Shown here one piece after another: positions 8,021 to 17,815 of a stretch of DNA of 64,000 bases. Source of the DNA: Pseudoxanthomonas sp. (GTDB lineage: Bacteria; Pseudomonadota; Gammaproteobacteria; Xanthomonadales; Xanthomonadaceae); contig NZ_DASYGY010000009.1 in the NCBI RefSeq assembly GCF_035999195.1, positions 186,001-250,000 on the forward strand. The letters run 5' to 3'. The number at the start of each line of letters is the position of its first letter. The first letter of the stretch is position 1. The notes beneath the pieces are model-generated. The model worked only from the letters and a program-made list of their open reading frames with translations, searched no databases and was not told the DNA's origin. A program made the translations under genes and the position numbers.

Positions 8021-8392
8021 TCAGCTGGCCAAGATGGCCAGCCATGTCAGGGCGGTAACCGCCAACGTCATGAAAACCGCAGCCGAACCCATGTCTTTGG
8101 CACGACCGGCCAGCTCGTGATGCTCGGGGCCGTAGCGCTCAATGACCGCCTCGATCGCCGAGTTGAGTAGCTCGGCCGGCAGCACCAGCAAGACCGTGGT
8201 GGCCAGCAGTGCACGCTCCACACCGGTCTCGCCCAGCAGCAGGCCCAAAGGTGCGAGCACCAGGGCGAGCGCAACCTCGAGCCGAAACGACGACTCATGC
8301 AGCCAGGCCGCACGCAGTCCTTGAGCAGACCAACGCGCTGCCATCATCAAACGCTTGGGACCACGCGGCAGGTGGCCGTAACCGTCAGCCAT
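8021..8392 (-). CDS. dgkA: Diacylglycerol kinase DgkA
   Basis: 123 residues, the usual size, with three membrane helices and the diagnostic cytoplasmic stretch ELLNSAIEAVIERYGPEHH followed by AGRAKDMGSAAV. The enzyme phosphorylates diacylglycerol left over when phosphoethanolamine or phosphoglycerol head groups are transferred from phospholipids. A dgkA gene just after a phosphoethanolamine transferase recycles exactly the by-product that EptA makes; the same pairing is known from several mcr loci. Confidence 0.93.
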   Translation of the reverse strand: MADGYGHLPRGPKRLMMAARWSAQGLRAAWLHESSFRLEVALALVLAPLGLLLGETGVERALLATTVLLVLPAELLNSAIEAVIERYGPEHHELAGRAKDMGSAAVFMTLAVTALTWLAILAS

Positions 8393-8453
8393 GGGAAATT
8401 CCTTGAGAAGAAGTGAGTGCCTGCTTCAAGCGCGTGGCGCGAAGCGGCCGAAG

Positions 8454-8515
8454 GCCCGGCAACAGATGCCGGGCAAGAGGTGAGGGGCAACACGGGAGCC
8501 TCATGGCGAGGCTCC
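8454..8515 (-). promoter_or_regulatory. Two hairpins at the eptA stop, upstream of dgkA
   Basis: Two perfect 8-bp stems with 5-base loops lie side by side: GGAGCCTC/GAGGCTCC (8495-8502 with 8508-8515) across the eptA stop codon, and GCCCGGCA/TGCCGGGC (8454-8461 with 8467-8474) in the gap before dgkA. Neither is followed by a T-run on the minus strand, so they look more like mRNA processing or stability elements than intrinsic terminators. Confidence 0.4.
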
Positions 8516-10219
8516 TGCCGTGCTCTGGCATCCCGAGAAAACATCCAGCTTCGGGTCGTAAGCCGTGGTGCTGACCTGCATCAGACCAAGCACCGAATGG
8601 AACAGGTTGTCGTGACTGATCGGCTGGCTTGCCCGACTGCGCACGCACGCAGTGTTGACGCCTTCACCGCCGGCCATGCCCGGTGAGAGCCACGCCACCA
8701 TCGGCACCTTGATCTGGGTGTCCGGTGCAATGGAGTAGGGCAAGCCGTGCAAATAGACGTTGCCTTCGCCCAGCGACTCGCCGTGATCGGAGACATAGAT
8801 CATCGCCGTGTCGTGCGTGGTGTCCTGCGAGAGCATCTGGATCGTCTTGGACAGGAAGTCATCCGTTTCCAGGATGGCGTTGTCGTAGGCGTTGACGATC
8901 TCCTGCCGCGTGCAGTTGCCCAGATCAGAGGAGCGACAGTCGGGCCGGAACTTGCGCAGCCCTTCCGGATAGCGCTTGAAGTACGCCGGTCCGTGGTTGC
9001 CCAGTTGATGCAGGACCACCACAGTGTCACCGGGATTGTCATCGATCACATCGTGCAAGCCCTGCAGCATCACCGCATCACGGCAGGCCTGGTCATCGCA
9101 CAGCGAGTTGTCCGGCGGCTTGCGGTAGGACTCGAAGGACAAGCCATCGCAGACGCCCTTGCAGCCGGTTTGGTTGTCCCGCCACAACGTCTTGACGCCG
9201 GCCCGCTCCAGCACGTGCAGCAGCGACTCGGAGCCCACGATGTTCTCGCGGTCGTAGTTGCGCCGGCCCGCAAGGGAGAACATGCAGGGCACGGAGACTT
9301 CCGTGTTGGACCCGCACGCGGTGACGTCGCTGAAATTGATGACATTCAACTTGGACAGCTGTGGCGTGGTCTGCCGCGTGTAGCCACTGAGTCCCCAGTT
9401 CTGTGCGCGTACGGTTTCGCCAACCACCACGACCAGCAGGTGGGGTTTGGTCGACGGTGCGTGCGCCTGCTGCTTGGCATCGGCCGCCACGATCTGGCGT
9501 GGCCCCTTCGGACTCCTAGCCTCCTGACTGAGCACGCGCGTGATGGACGCCAGGTAGTTGCCCGGAGCGATCAGGTAGCGCAGCGCCTTGTCATTGCGCA
9601 TCAGCGAGGAGATGTCCTGGAAGGTGGCCATCACCCCCGCGCACGTGAGCAGCAACATCGCGCCCAGAAACAGCGTCCGGCGTAGTAGGGCCTGCTTGAG
9701 CGTGAAGCGGGGGAAGTGCAGTAGCCACAACGCGGTCGCCGGCAGCACGCCCATCAGCACGACCGTGCCCACCATGTCCCAGGTCAACAGCTCGCGAGCC
9801 TCGGCCACATCGGTCTGGATCACGTTGCGGACCATGCTCGGGTCCAGATATACCGCGTACATGCTGGCGAAGTACGCCGCTGAAGCGGTGGCCACCAGCA
9901 GGACCGCCAGAACTGGTCGGGCAATCCAGCGGTTGATCACCAAGCCGAACAGCAACGCATGCAAGCCGACCAGGGCGGCGGTCACCCCGATGTAGAAACG
10001 CAGTTCTCTCGCCCCGCTCAGGACGCCTGACTCTTTGACACTGGCCCAGAAGGCGCCGTTTGCGGTGAACGCAAAGAAGATGGCAACCAACAGGATGACC
10101 AGCTCCAGGCTCAGCGCTACCCGCCAACGCAGACGGTGTGCGCTTGTTGAACCTCGGAGCGATGTGTCTTGGAATCGGGCGAAAACCTTGCGGAAACTCG
10201 CTCGATTCCGGTCAGGCAT
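8501..10219 (-). CDS. eptA: Phosphoethanolamine-lipid A transferase (EptA/MCR family)
   Basis: 572 residues. Five N-terminal membrane helices (about 30-215) are followed by a periplasmic sulfatase-like domain. The nucleophile is Thr269 in VVVVGETVRAQNWGLSGY; zinc ligands follow in YVSDHGESLGE and VYLHGLPYSIAP; several cysteines match the disulfides of EptA/MCR enzymes. It adds phosphoethanolamine to lipid A and lowers binding of polymyxins. The start overlaps the end of czcD by eight bases, so expression is tied to the czc array, and dgkA follows. Whether it confers clinical-level colistin resistance cannot be judged from sequence. Confidence 0.92.
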   Translation of the reverse strand: MPDRNRASFRKVFARFQDTSLRGSTSAHRLRWRVALSLELVILLVAIFFAFTANGAFWASVKESGVLSGARELRFYIGVTAALVGLHALLFGLVINRWIARPVLAVLLVATASAAYFASMYAVYLDPSMVRNVIQTDVAEARELLTWDMVGTVVLMGVLPATALWLLHFPRFTLKQALLRRTLFLGAMLLLTCAGVMATFQDISSLMRNDKALRYLIAPGNYLASITRVLSQEARSPKGPRQIVAADAKQQAHAPSTKPHLLVVVVGETVRAQNWGLSGYTRQTTPQLSKLNVINFSDVTACGSNTEVSVPCMFSLAGRRNYDRENIVGSESLLHVLERAGVKTLWRDNQTGCKGVCDGLSFESYRKPPDNSLCDDQACRDAVMLQGLHDVIDDNPGDTVVVLHQLGNHGPAYFKRYPEGLRKFRPDCRSSDLGNCTRQEIVNAYDNAILETDDFLSKTIQMLSQDTTHDTAMIYVSDHGESLGEGNVYLHGLPYSIAPDTQIKVPMVAWLSPGMAGGEGVNTACVRSRASQPISHDNLFHSVLGLMQVSTTAYDPKLDVFSGCQSTAGASP

Positions 10220-11108
10220 GGCCCACCTCGCTTTTGCACGAAGTGCGTTCCACCTGCAATGTCACGTCGTGGATATCGAACTGCTGCTCGATCACCCGGG
10301 TGAGCTCGACTTGGATCGTGTCCGGGTCGGGTACACCCGCGGCTAGGACGATGTGAGCCGTCAGCACGACCTGCCCGGTCCCCAGCGACCACACGTGAAG
10401 ATCATGGACCTCTTGCACAGCCGGCATCTCGATCAGCCGCTTGCGGATGGCCGCCACATCCATGCCTTCCGGCACACCCTGCATCAGGATATGGCCGGCC
10501 TGCTTGAGCAGGGTCCAGGTACGGGGTAGCACCCACAGGCCGATCAACACTGCAATGATCGGATCGACCAGCGTCCAACCCGTGACCTTGATGACGATCG
10601 CGCCCACGATCACGCCCACCGATCCGAGCATGTCACTCCAAACCTCCAGGTAGGCGCCCTTCACATTCAGGCTGGTGCCACTACCGGCGCGTAGCAGACG
10701 CATGGAGATCAGGTTGACGATCAAACCCATGATGGCGATAACCAGCATGCCCGTGGACGCAACTTCCGGCGGTTCACGAAAACGTCCCACCGCTTCCCAC
10801 AGGATGTAACCGGCGACCACGAACAACAGACCGCCGTTGATGATCGCGCCGATGGCTTCCATACGGGCATAGCCATAGGTGCGGCGAGCATCGGCCGGAC
10901 GTCGACTCATACGCACCGCGATCAACGACACGGTGAGGGCGATGACATCCGTCATCATGTGCGCCGCATCGGATAGCAGCGCCAAACTATTTGTTACCAG
11001 ACCGCCGATGATCTCGGCGATGAGGAACGTGGAAGTCAGGCCGAGCGCCCACCATAGGGGCTTCTCGTACCGGATTTCGGACATTCCATGATCATGCCCT
11101 GTGCTCAT
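10212..11108 (-). CDS. czcD: CDF-family Co/Zn/Cd exporter CzcD
   Basis: 298 residues. The His-rich start (STGHDHGM) is followed by six membrane helices with the canonical metal pairs LLSDAAHMMTD and LEVWSDMLGS, and a C-terminal cytoplasmic ferredoxin-like domain with VHDLHVWSLGTGQ. ATG 11108 is chosen because an AGGAGAA ribosome-binding site precedes it. CzcD pumps Zn, Cd or Co out of the cytoplasm and modulates the CzcCBA system encoded just upstream. Confidence 0.92.
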   Translation of the reverse strand: MSTGHDHGMSEIRYEKPLWWALGLTSTFLIAEIIGGLVTNSLALLSDAAHMMTDVIALTVSLIAVRMSRRPADARRTYGYARMEAIGAIINGGLLFVVAGYILWEAVGRFREPPEVASTGMLVIAIMGLIVNLISMRLLRAGSGTSLNVKGAYLEVWSDMLGSVGVIVGAIVIKVTGWTLVDPIIAVLIGLWVLPRTWTLLKQAGHILMQGVPEGMDVAAIRKRLIEMPAVQEVHDLHVWSLGTGQVVLTAHIVLAAGVPDPDTIQVELTRVIEQQFDIHDVTLQVERTSCKSEVGHA

Positions 11109-11189
11109 GCGTGTTCTCCTAAGAACAGATGCAAAAGAGCGGCTAGGAACGGGGTAGGGCGGCGGTGCGTACACCGCCGCCGTGCCCTG

Positions 11190-14100
11190 TCACGATTTCA
11201 TGTGCGCCGGGGTGCGATTGAAGCGGGTGTGCACCCACCGGTAGAACACCGGCAGTACCACCAGCGTCAGCAACGTGGAGGAGATGATTCCGCCGATGAC
11301 CACGGTGGCCAGCGGACGCTGCACTTCCGAGCCCGCACCGACATTCAGGGCCATCGGCACGAAGCCTAGCGAGGCCACCAACGCCGTCATCAGCACCGGT
11401 CGAAGACGCGTGAGCGCACCTTCCCGAATGGCTTCGGCCATCGGCTGGCCGCTCTCGCGCAGGCTTCGGATGAAGCTGATCATCACCAGGCCGTTGAGCA
11501 CCGCCACACCCGAGAGCGCGATAAAGCCCACGCCCGCCGAGATCGACAGAGGGATCCCGCGCAGCGCCAACGCCAGCACGCCACCGGTCAAGGCCAGCGG
11601 GACACCGCTGAAGACGATGAGCGCGTCCTTGGCCGATCCAAAGGCCATGAATAGCAGGGCAAAGATCAGCACCAGGGTCACCGGCACCACGATGGAAAGA
11701 CGCTTACTGGCCGAGATCAGCTGCTCGAAGCTGCCGCCGTATTCGATCCAGTAGCCGGTAGGCACCGTCACCTGTTGATCGATGGTGGACTGCAGTTCGG
11801 AGACGAAGCTACCCAGATCGCGGTCACGGACATTGGCGGTCACGATGATGCGCCGCTTGCCGTTCTCACGATTGATCTGGTTGGCCCCTTCGGAGATCTC
11901 CACGCGCGCCACCGAACTCAGCGGTACGATCTGTGCCTGAGCGGCGTTGGCCTGCGTACCCACCGACTCATCAGCCTGGTTGGCCGCGATGGCCGCCGTC
12001 AGCGAGATGGGCAACGCGGAGAGCGCCGTGGGATCCAGTCGCTGCTGTTCCGGCAAACGAACCACGATGTCGAAGCGTCGATCGCCCTCGAACAGCTGGC
12101 CGGCGACTTCACCCCCGATGGCGGTGGCCACGTTGCGCTGCACGTCAGCCGGATTCAGGCCATAGCGCGCCAAGGCATCCCGATCGGGCAGCACCGAGAG
12201 CATGGGCAGGCCAGCGGCCTGTTCCAGACGCACGTCGGCCGCACCCGGTACGGTCCGTGCCGCCGCCTCCAGCTTCTGGCCCACTTCCAACAACGTGTCT
12301 AGGTCATCGCCGTACAGATTGATCGCCACGTCCGCACGCACGCCCGAGATCAGCTCGTTGGTGCGCATCTGGATCGGCTGGGTGAACTCGTAGTTGTTGC
12401 CGGGGATCTTCTTCATCTCCGCCTCAACTTCGGCCACCAGATCCGCCTTGAGCTTGCGCGGGTTGGGCCACTGATCACGCGGCTTGACCATCACGAAGGT
12501 GTCCGCCACCGAGGGCGGCATCGGGTCGGAGGCCACTTCTGCCGTACCGATCTTTGACCACACTCGCTCCACTTCCGGGAACTGCAGCAGGCGTTCTTCC
12601 ACGATGCGTTGCATGCCCAAGGACTGGGTCATGCTGGTACCGGGAATACGCATGGCCTGAAGCGCGAAGTCGCCCTCATCCAGGCTGGGAACAAACTCGC
12701 TACCCATGCGAGAGGCGAGCAGGCCACTGCCGACCAGCAGGGCGATCGCGCCGACGGCCACCAGCTTGCCGCTACGCAGGCTCAGATCCAGCAAAGGCTC
12801 ATAGCGCCCGCGGAACCAACGCATCAGCCAGTTTTCCTTCTCTTCGACCTTGCCACCGAGCAACATCGCCACGGCAGCCGGTACGAAGGTCAGGGACAGG
12901 ATCATCGCGCCCGTCAGCGCCAGCACCACGGTGATGGCCATCGGGTGGAACATCTTTCCTTCCACACCGGTTAGGGCAAAGATCGGCAGGTAGACGGCGG
13001 TGATGATGCCCAGACCGAACAAGCTCGGACGGATCACTTCAGCCGAGGCGCTGGAGGCCACTTCAAAGCGCTCTTCCAGCGTCATCTCACGCCCGAGTTC
13101 ATGCTGACGTTCGCCAAAGCGACGCAGGCAGTTCTCGATGATGATGACGGCACCGTCCACGATCAGACCGAAGTCCAAGGCGCCCAGGCTCATCAGGTTG
13201 GCCGACACGCCGCCACGCGCCATACCGGTCAGGGTGAAGAGCATCGACAGCGGAATCACCGCGGCCGTAATCAACGCCGCACGAAAGTTGCCCAGCAGCA
13301 GGAACAGGATGACGATGACCAGTAGCGCGCCTTCGATCAGGTTCTTGGCGACCGTGGTAATCGTGCGATCCACCAGCGAGGTGCGGTCGTACACCGGCGT
13401 GGCGGTCACGCCCTTGGGCAGACTCTTGGCCGCTTCCTGAAGCTTGGCGGCCGCGGCTTGGGAGACGTCACGGCTGTTGGAGCCCACCAGCATGACCACC
13501 GAGCCGAGCACGACCTCGTGGCCGTTCTGGGTCGCCGCACCGGTACGCAGTTCTTCACCGTCGGCCACATTGGCCAGATCGCGAACCCGAATCGGCACGC
13601 CATCACGACGGGTGACGACGATCTTCTGGATGGCAGGAATGTCCGAGACCTGTGCCGGCACACGCACCAGGAACTGCTGACCGTTACGTTCGATGTAGCC
13701 GGCGCCCACGTTCTGATTGTTGGCCTGCAGGGCCGTGACCACATCTTCAAAGGTCAGGTCCAGCGAGCGCAGCTTGGCCGGATCGGGCGTGACGTGAACC
13801 TCACGCTTGAAGCCGCCCATGGTATTGACTTCCGTCACACCAGGAACATTGCGCAGCTGCGGACGAATCACCCAGTCTTGCAGCGTGCGCAGATCGGTGG
13901 CGGTGTAGGGCGTGCCATCGGGTTTGCGGGCTTTGGGATCGGCATCGATAGTGTAGGAGAAGATCTCGCCCATGCCGGTGGCAATCGGACCCAGAGTGGG
14001 TTCGATACCTTCGGGCATTTGCGCCTTCACCTGTGCTACACGCTCGGAGACCTGCTGCCGAGCAAAGTAGATGTCCGTCCCGTCCTTGAACACGACGGTG

Positions 14101-14378
14101 ACCTGGGACAGGCCGTAGCGGGAGATCGAGCGGAAGTACTCCATCTTCGGCAGACCGGCCATGGCCGTCTCGATGGGGAACGTGACGCGTTGCTCCGCTT
14201 CCAGCGGCGAGTAACCTGCCGCTTCGGTGTTGATCTGAACCTGGACGTTGGTGATGTCGGGGGTGACATCGATAGGGATCTGACGGGCACTCCAGATGCC
14301 GATGGCGATCAAGGCCACCGTCAACGTCATGACCAGCCAGCGATGATTAATCGCGACTTTTATGATTTTTTCGAGCAT
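11190..14378 (-). CDS. czcA: Heavy-metal RND efflux pump, CzcA (HME1 type)
   Basis: 1,062 residues, full length for the family, with twelve membrane helices. The fourth helix carries DFGLIVDGAVIIIEN, which places Asp402, Asp408 and Glu415 at the same numbers as the proton-relay residues of Cupriavidus CzcA. This marks the HME1 (Co/Zn/Cd) class rather than the CusA copper class. It forms a cell-envelope-spanning pump with CzcB and CzcC. The gene is 10 bases after czcB. Confidence 0.94.
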   Translation of the reverse strand: MLEKIIKVAINHRWLVMTLTVALIAIGIWSARQIPIDVTPDITNVQVQINTEAAGYSPLEAEQRVTFPIETAMAGLPKMEYFRSISRYGLSQVTVVFKDGTDIYFARQQVSERVAQVKAQMPEGIEPTLGPIATGMGEIFSYTIDADPKARKPDGTPYTATDLRTLQDWVIRPQLRNVPGVTEVNTMGGFKREVHVTPDPAKLRSLDLTFEDVVTALQANNQNVGAGYIERNGQQFLVRVPAQVSDIPAIQKIVVTRRDGVPIRVRDLANVADGEELRTGAATQNGHEVVLGSVVMLVGSNSRDVSQAAAAKLQEAAKSLPKGVTATPVYDRTSLVDRTITTVAKNLIEGALLVIVILFLLLGNFRAALITAAVIPLSMLFTLTGMARGGVSANLMSLGALDFGLIVDGAVIIIENCLRRFGERQHELGREMTLEERFEVASSASAEVIRPSLFGLGIITAVYLPIFALTGVEGKMFHPMAITVVLALTGAMILSLTFVPAAVAMLLGGKVEEKENWLMRWFRGRYEPLLDLSLRSGKLVAVGAIALLVGSGLLASRMGSEFVPSLDEGDFALQAMRIPGTSMTQSLGMQRIVEERLLQFPEVERVWSKIGTAEVASDPMPPSVADTFVMVKPRDQWPNPRKLKADLVAEVEAEMKKIPGNNYEFTQPIQMRTNELISGVRADVAINLYGDDLDTLLEVGQKLEAAARTVPGAADVRLEQAAGLPMLSVLPDRDALARYGLNPADVQRNVATAIGGEVAGQLFEGDRRFDIVVRLPEQQRLDPTALSALPISLTAAIAANQADESVGTQANAAQAQIVPLSSVARVEISEGANQINRENGKRRIIVTANVRDRDLGSFVSELQSTIDQQVTVPTGYWIEYGGSFEQLISASKRLSIVVPVTLVLIFALLFMAFGSAKDALIVFSGVPLALTGGVLALALRGIPLSISAGVGFIALSGVAVLNGLVMISFIRSLRESGQPMAEAIREGALTRLRPVLMTALVASLGFVPMALNVGAGSEVQRPLATVVIGGIISSTLLTLVVLPVFYRWVHTRFNRTPAHMKS

Positions 14379-14388
14379 GACGGTCTCC

Positions 14389-15426
14389 TTAGTGCGCGTG
14401 TGTCGCGCCGGACTTTTCGATGTCCGCCTTGACCAGGTAGCTCTGGGTCACCACGATGTCCTCGCCGGCCTTCACGCCTTCCAGCACGGCCACTTGCGTG
14501 GAGTCACGATCACCCAGCTTCACCGGCCGCGCCGTGTAGGTATCGCCGTCACGCACAAACACCACGTCCTTGCCGTCCATGCTCTGGATGGCCGACTGCG
14601 GAATCACAACGCCCGCATCGCTGGTGGACATCGTGATTTGCGCTTTGACTGCAGTGCCTGGACGCCAGAAGCCATCCTCGTTGAGCAGTGCGGCACGGGC
14701 GACCAGGCTCTGGCTCGCCGTTGACGTGCTGGGCAGCACGCGTTCGATGGTCGTCGTCGCACTGACGTTGTCGTACAGGCGACTGACCGTGACGGCCACG
14801 CCCGGACGCAGGTACTGCGCATCGGCCCCGAACACGTGCAGGTCGACCCACACCTTGGACAGGTTGCCGATCTCAAACAGCGGCTGGCCTTCGGCGGCTA
14901 CGCCACCGACACTGCCTTGTCGACTGAGGACGACGCCGCTGATCGGTGCGGTGATGGTGTAGGTCGTCAGGCTGAGATTGCTGTGCACCACGGCCAGCGC
15001 TTGGCCTTGACGCACGGTATCGCCCACGTTGGCGCGCAGGGCACGCACCACACCCGGGTAGCGCGCAGTGACCTGGGCCACGCCGCCCTCCATCGGTGTC
15101 AGCACGCCTTGGACTTCCAATTCGTTCTTGATGGCGCCCTCACTGACTTTCGCGACTTTCACGCCGCTCTTGTCAGCTTCTTCCTGCGGGATCGTGGTCT
15201 TCTCGGCACCTTCTTCTTCATGACCACCGGCTTCCTCACCGTGGCCGGCTTCCCCTTCCTCGTGCCCGGCTTCGCCTTCGGCGCCGTGATCGTCACCCTC
15301 AGCGCTGGCTTCTTTGGCAGGCGCCGTTTTCTCTTCCGTGGCGTCCTTGGAACCACCACAAGCGGCCAGCATCAGGACAGCGCCCAGCAGCAACGTCGGA
15401 GCTGCAATCTTTGCAACGTTCTTCAT
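14389..15426 (-). CDS. czcB: Periplasmic adaptor of the Czc efflux system, CzcB
   Basis: 345 residues. It is a lipoprotein with lipobox LAAC and then a long His/Glu-rich stretch (about residues 40-80, repeated GHEE-type units) likely to bind metal in the periplasm. The membrane-fusion domains follow: a lipoyl half-motif near VRQGQALAVVHS, the second half near ITAPISGVVLSRQGSVGG, then beta-barrel and membrane-proximal domains ending in a His tail (THAH). It bridges CzcA and CzcC. Immediate neighbours on both sides are 10 bases away. Confidence 0.92.
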   Translation of the reverse strand: MKNVAKIAAPTLLLGAVLMLAACGGSKDATEEKTAPAKEASAEGDDHGAEGEAGHEEGEAGHGEEAGGHEEEGAEKTTIPQEEADKSGVKVAKVSEGAIKNELEVQGVLTPMEGGVAQVTARYPGVVRALRANVGDTVRQGQALAVVHSNLSLTTYTITAPISGVVLSRQGSVGGVAAEGQPLFEIGNLSKVWVDLHVFGADAQYLRPGVAVTVSRLYDNVSATTTIERVLPSTSTASQSLVARAALLNEDGFWRPGTAVKAQITMSTSDAGVVIPQSAIQSMDGKDVVFVRDGDTYTARPVKLGDRDSTQVAVLEGVKAGEDIVVTQSYLVKADIEKSGATHAH

Positions 15427-15436
15427 GTGGAAATCC

Positions 15437-16705
15437 TTATGGGGTGGTGGTGCCGCTGGCGACGATCGGCTGCCCGGTCAGGCGCTGGATCTCGATCAGG
15501 GCAGCTTGTGCGTCGACGGCCACTTGCAGCTGGCGCACGCTGGCTTCCACGCGTTGCGCCTGCAGCTGCGACCACTCCAGATAGCTGATCGCACCGGCTT
15601 TCCACGCGTACTCGGCGGCCTTCTCAGCCTTCTCCAAGCGTGGGATCACGTCGGTACGCAGGCGACCGACTTCCAAACGTGCCGTGGAGTAATTGCCGTA
15701 GGCGTTGGTCAGCGCGGAGTAAAGATCGATGCGCAGGGATTCGCGTTCGATCGGCGTCATGGCCAGTTCGGCTTCAGCAGCACGGATACCCGGTGCGGCA
15801 CGGCGTGCCGACCCCAGCGGAATGCTGATGCCGGCCATGAACCCCACATCGCTCGTGGCACGGTTGTAGCGTCCACCGGCCTGCCACTGCAGATCAGGCG
15901 TAGCTTGCGTACGCGCCAGACGTAGCTGGGCCTCACGCACACGCTCCACGCCCGCCAACTCAGCAAGCTCGGGCGTGTTCTGCAGGTAGTCACTCAGTGC
16001 ATTGAAGCTCTGCAGTTCCGGCAGCACCAAAGGATTGCCCGCGGCCACGGTGAAGCTGGGCGTGCGCTCATTCCACAGGGCCGCCAGGTTCTGGCGCGTG
16101 GCCGCTTCATCGGCAATGGCGCGATCGCGATCCAGTTCGGCCGTGGCCAAGGCCGCCTGTGCGGTGAGCACGACCGACTCGGGCGAGGCACCGGCGGTCA
16201 GGCGGGTACGTGCCGCATCGACGGCGCGCCTGCGTTGGACGATGTCCAACTCGGCGATGCTCTTGCGCTTGGTTGCGGCGGTGACGGCCAGATAACGCTG
16301 CGCCGTCTCGGCCAGCAGGTCCAGCCGTGCCATCTCGCGCTGCGGCGCCAACGTATCAATGTTGGCCAACGCCAGGGCTTGCCGGGCATTGAGCTTGCCG
16401 CCGCGCTCGATCACCCCGGCCAGGGTGACGGTGAGCTCGGCCTCGCTGAAACCGCGATAGTTGCCGGTGCCGAGCGTGTTTTCGATGGTTGCGCCGAGGG
16501 TCATCGGGGGCTTGAGGGCCGCCGATGCCAGGTTGGCATCCAGGACCTGACGACGTCCGTCGAAGATGCGCAGGTCAGGGTGTGTCGTGGCAACGCGCGC
16601 GATGGCGTCGTCCAACGAAAGGGTAGAAGAAGGCGCCGTCCCCGTTTGCGCGTACGCAACGGGCACGACCAAAAAGGCAGCGCACGCTGCCAGTCGCAAC
16701 CACAT
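15437..16705 (-). CDS. czcC: Outer-membrane efflux channel CzcC (TolC family)
   Basis: 422 residues with a clear signal peptide (WLRLAACAAFLVVPVAYAQ). Two internally similar outer-membrane-efflux repeats follow, rich in long amphipathic helices (for example RQALALANIDTLAPQREMAR and WSQLQAQRVEASVRQLQVAV). It supplies the outer-membrane exit of the CzcCBA pump. It is the first structural gene of the array and lies 54 bases after the CzcI-like gene. Confidence 0.9.
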   Translation of the reverse strand: MWLRLAACAAFLVVPVAYAQTGTAPSSTLSLDDAIARVATTHPDLRIFDGRRQVLDANLASAALKPPMTLGATIENTLGTGNYRGFSEAELTVTLAGVIERGGKLNARQALALANIDTLAPQREMARLDLLAETAQRYLAVTAATKRKSIAELDIVQRRRAVDAARTRLTAGASPESVVLTAQAALATAELDRDRAIADEAATRQNLAALWNERTPSFTVAAGNPLVLPELQSFNALSDYLQNTPELAELAGVERVREAQLRLARTQATPDLQWQAGGRYNRATSDVGFMAGISIPLGSARRAAPGIRAAEAELAMTPIERESLRIDLYSALTNAYGNYSTARLEVGRLRTDVIPRLEKAEKAAEYAWKAGAISYLEWSQLQAQRVEASVRQLQVAVDAQAALIEIQRLTGQPIVASGTTTP

Positions 16706-16759
16706 GAGATATCTCCGATTAGGCGAAAAAACGATGCACCGGCAAGCCGGCGTGCAGCG

Positions 16760-17164
16760 TTAGGCCGTAATCGGAGGACGGGTCAGGGACAGCGGCTGCA
16801 GGGAATCCAGCGGCTGGATCTCGTGCACAGGCGCGATCGCCTGAGGAGCGAGCGGTTCGACCACAAGGGCGGGCGAGGGAATAGCCACCGGATGGCCGCA
16901 GGCATGGGCTCCATGGACCAGCGCGTGCAGCAGATCGCCGGCCGAACCCTCGTCCTGATCGCCGGCATCCTGATCGACCACCGCGCTGGTGGCGTCATCG
17001 CTGACATCGCAGTGCTCGGGATCGGCATGATCGGCCACGGCCTGGGCCGATTCGTGGATATCGCCCACGGCCGCCAGCACCGGATTGGCCACCACCGCGA
17101 ACAACAGCAGTGCCAGCGCCGGCAGGCGCAGGAATCGGCTGAGTTGGCGTAGGGCACGCGTCAT
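16760..17164 (-). CDS. CzcI-like secreted metal-responsive accessory protein
   Basis: 134 residues. The basic N-terminus and hydrophobic helix ending LAAVG form a signal peptide. The mature part contains scattered His, Asp and Cys residues (DHADPEHCDVSD, ALVHGAHACGH) but no catalytic motif. Small secreted proteins of this type, called CzcI, precede czcCBA in Cupriavidus and affect its induction. ATG 17164 is chosen; a longer frame lacks a sensible signal peptide. Similarity to CzcI is by position and composition only. Confidence 0.6.
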   Translation of the reverse strand: MTRALRQLSRFLRLPALALLLFAVVANPVLAAVGDIHESAQAVADHADPEHCDVSDDATSAVVDQDAGDQDEGSAGDLLHALVHGAHACGHPVAIPSPALVVEPLAPQAIAPVHEIQPLDSLQPLSLTRPPITA

Positions 17165-17315
17165 GGTGCGCGCATGGTAGTCAGTCCCTTGCGCGTTAGA
17201 CAATCACGCAATTCAGGAAACTGTCATCGCGCTGCAGCGTTAGGGTGTAACAGCGCTTGGCGTGCGCGACCGGGTTGGGTATCGTCGGGCCATTCGTGCA
17301 GCCCGGGACCTCCGC

Positions 17316-17678
17316 GTGCGCCTTCTGACCGCCCATCCCCGATCATGGCTCGCCTTGGGCGCGCTGTGGCTGATCGTGGCGGCGGTGCTGGCCCATCCGG
17401 TCCTGACCCAGCTCGGGCAGCTGCATGGTCTGGAGCACAGCGCACCGCACCTGCGCGCAGCCGCGCATGCGCACGATGCCAAGGGCGAGGTGCCCGATGA
17501 GCACGCTACGGGGGCGCACAGCCTGTTCCATCACTCGGACGTGTGCGCACACGCGGTGATCCTGCCGGACTTCCCGGCCCCTGGGCCGCTCATCCCCGGC
17601 CAGGCCTATACGCCCATCGCCGCGGTCCTGGCGCTGGCCCAGCGCTCTACGCACCCCTTACGCCCACCCATCGCGTGA
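17316..17678 (+). CDS. Secreted or membrane-anchored His-rich protein, unknown function
   Basis: 120 residues from GTG 17316 (an in-frame GTG at 17262 would add 18 residues). A hydrophobic helix (WLALGALWLIVAAVLAHPV) is followed by a His-rich stretch (GLEHSAPHLRAAAHAHD, then HSLFHHSDVCAH) and a proline-rich end. It has the same build as the CzcI-like protein encoded on the other strand across the divergent promoter region 17165-17315. A periplasmic metal-binding role is an inference. Confidence 0.5.
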   Translation: MRLLTAHPRSWLALGALWLIVAAVLAHPVLTQLGQLHGLEHSAPHLRAAAHAHDAKGEVPDEHATGAHSLFHHSDVCAHAVILPDFPAPGPLIPGQAYTPIAAVLALAQRSTHPLRPPIA

Positions 17679-17815
17679 TCGCGCCGGCGCACGCCGCCTT
17701 GGCGTAGCCGCTGCTTTGGGATCGCGTGCGCCGGTCGCAACGACCGTGCTGTCGCGTGGCACTCACTTGCGCTGTGGACACTCAGGTTCATCTGCGCAGC
17801 ACTGACGAGATCGAT

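Noticed and set aside
16752..17245. TGCAGCGTTAGG present twice around the CzcI-like gene
   Set aside because: Twelve bases, one copy across a stop codon; chance or local duplication cannot be told apart.
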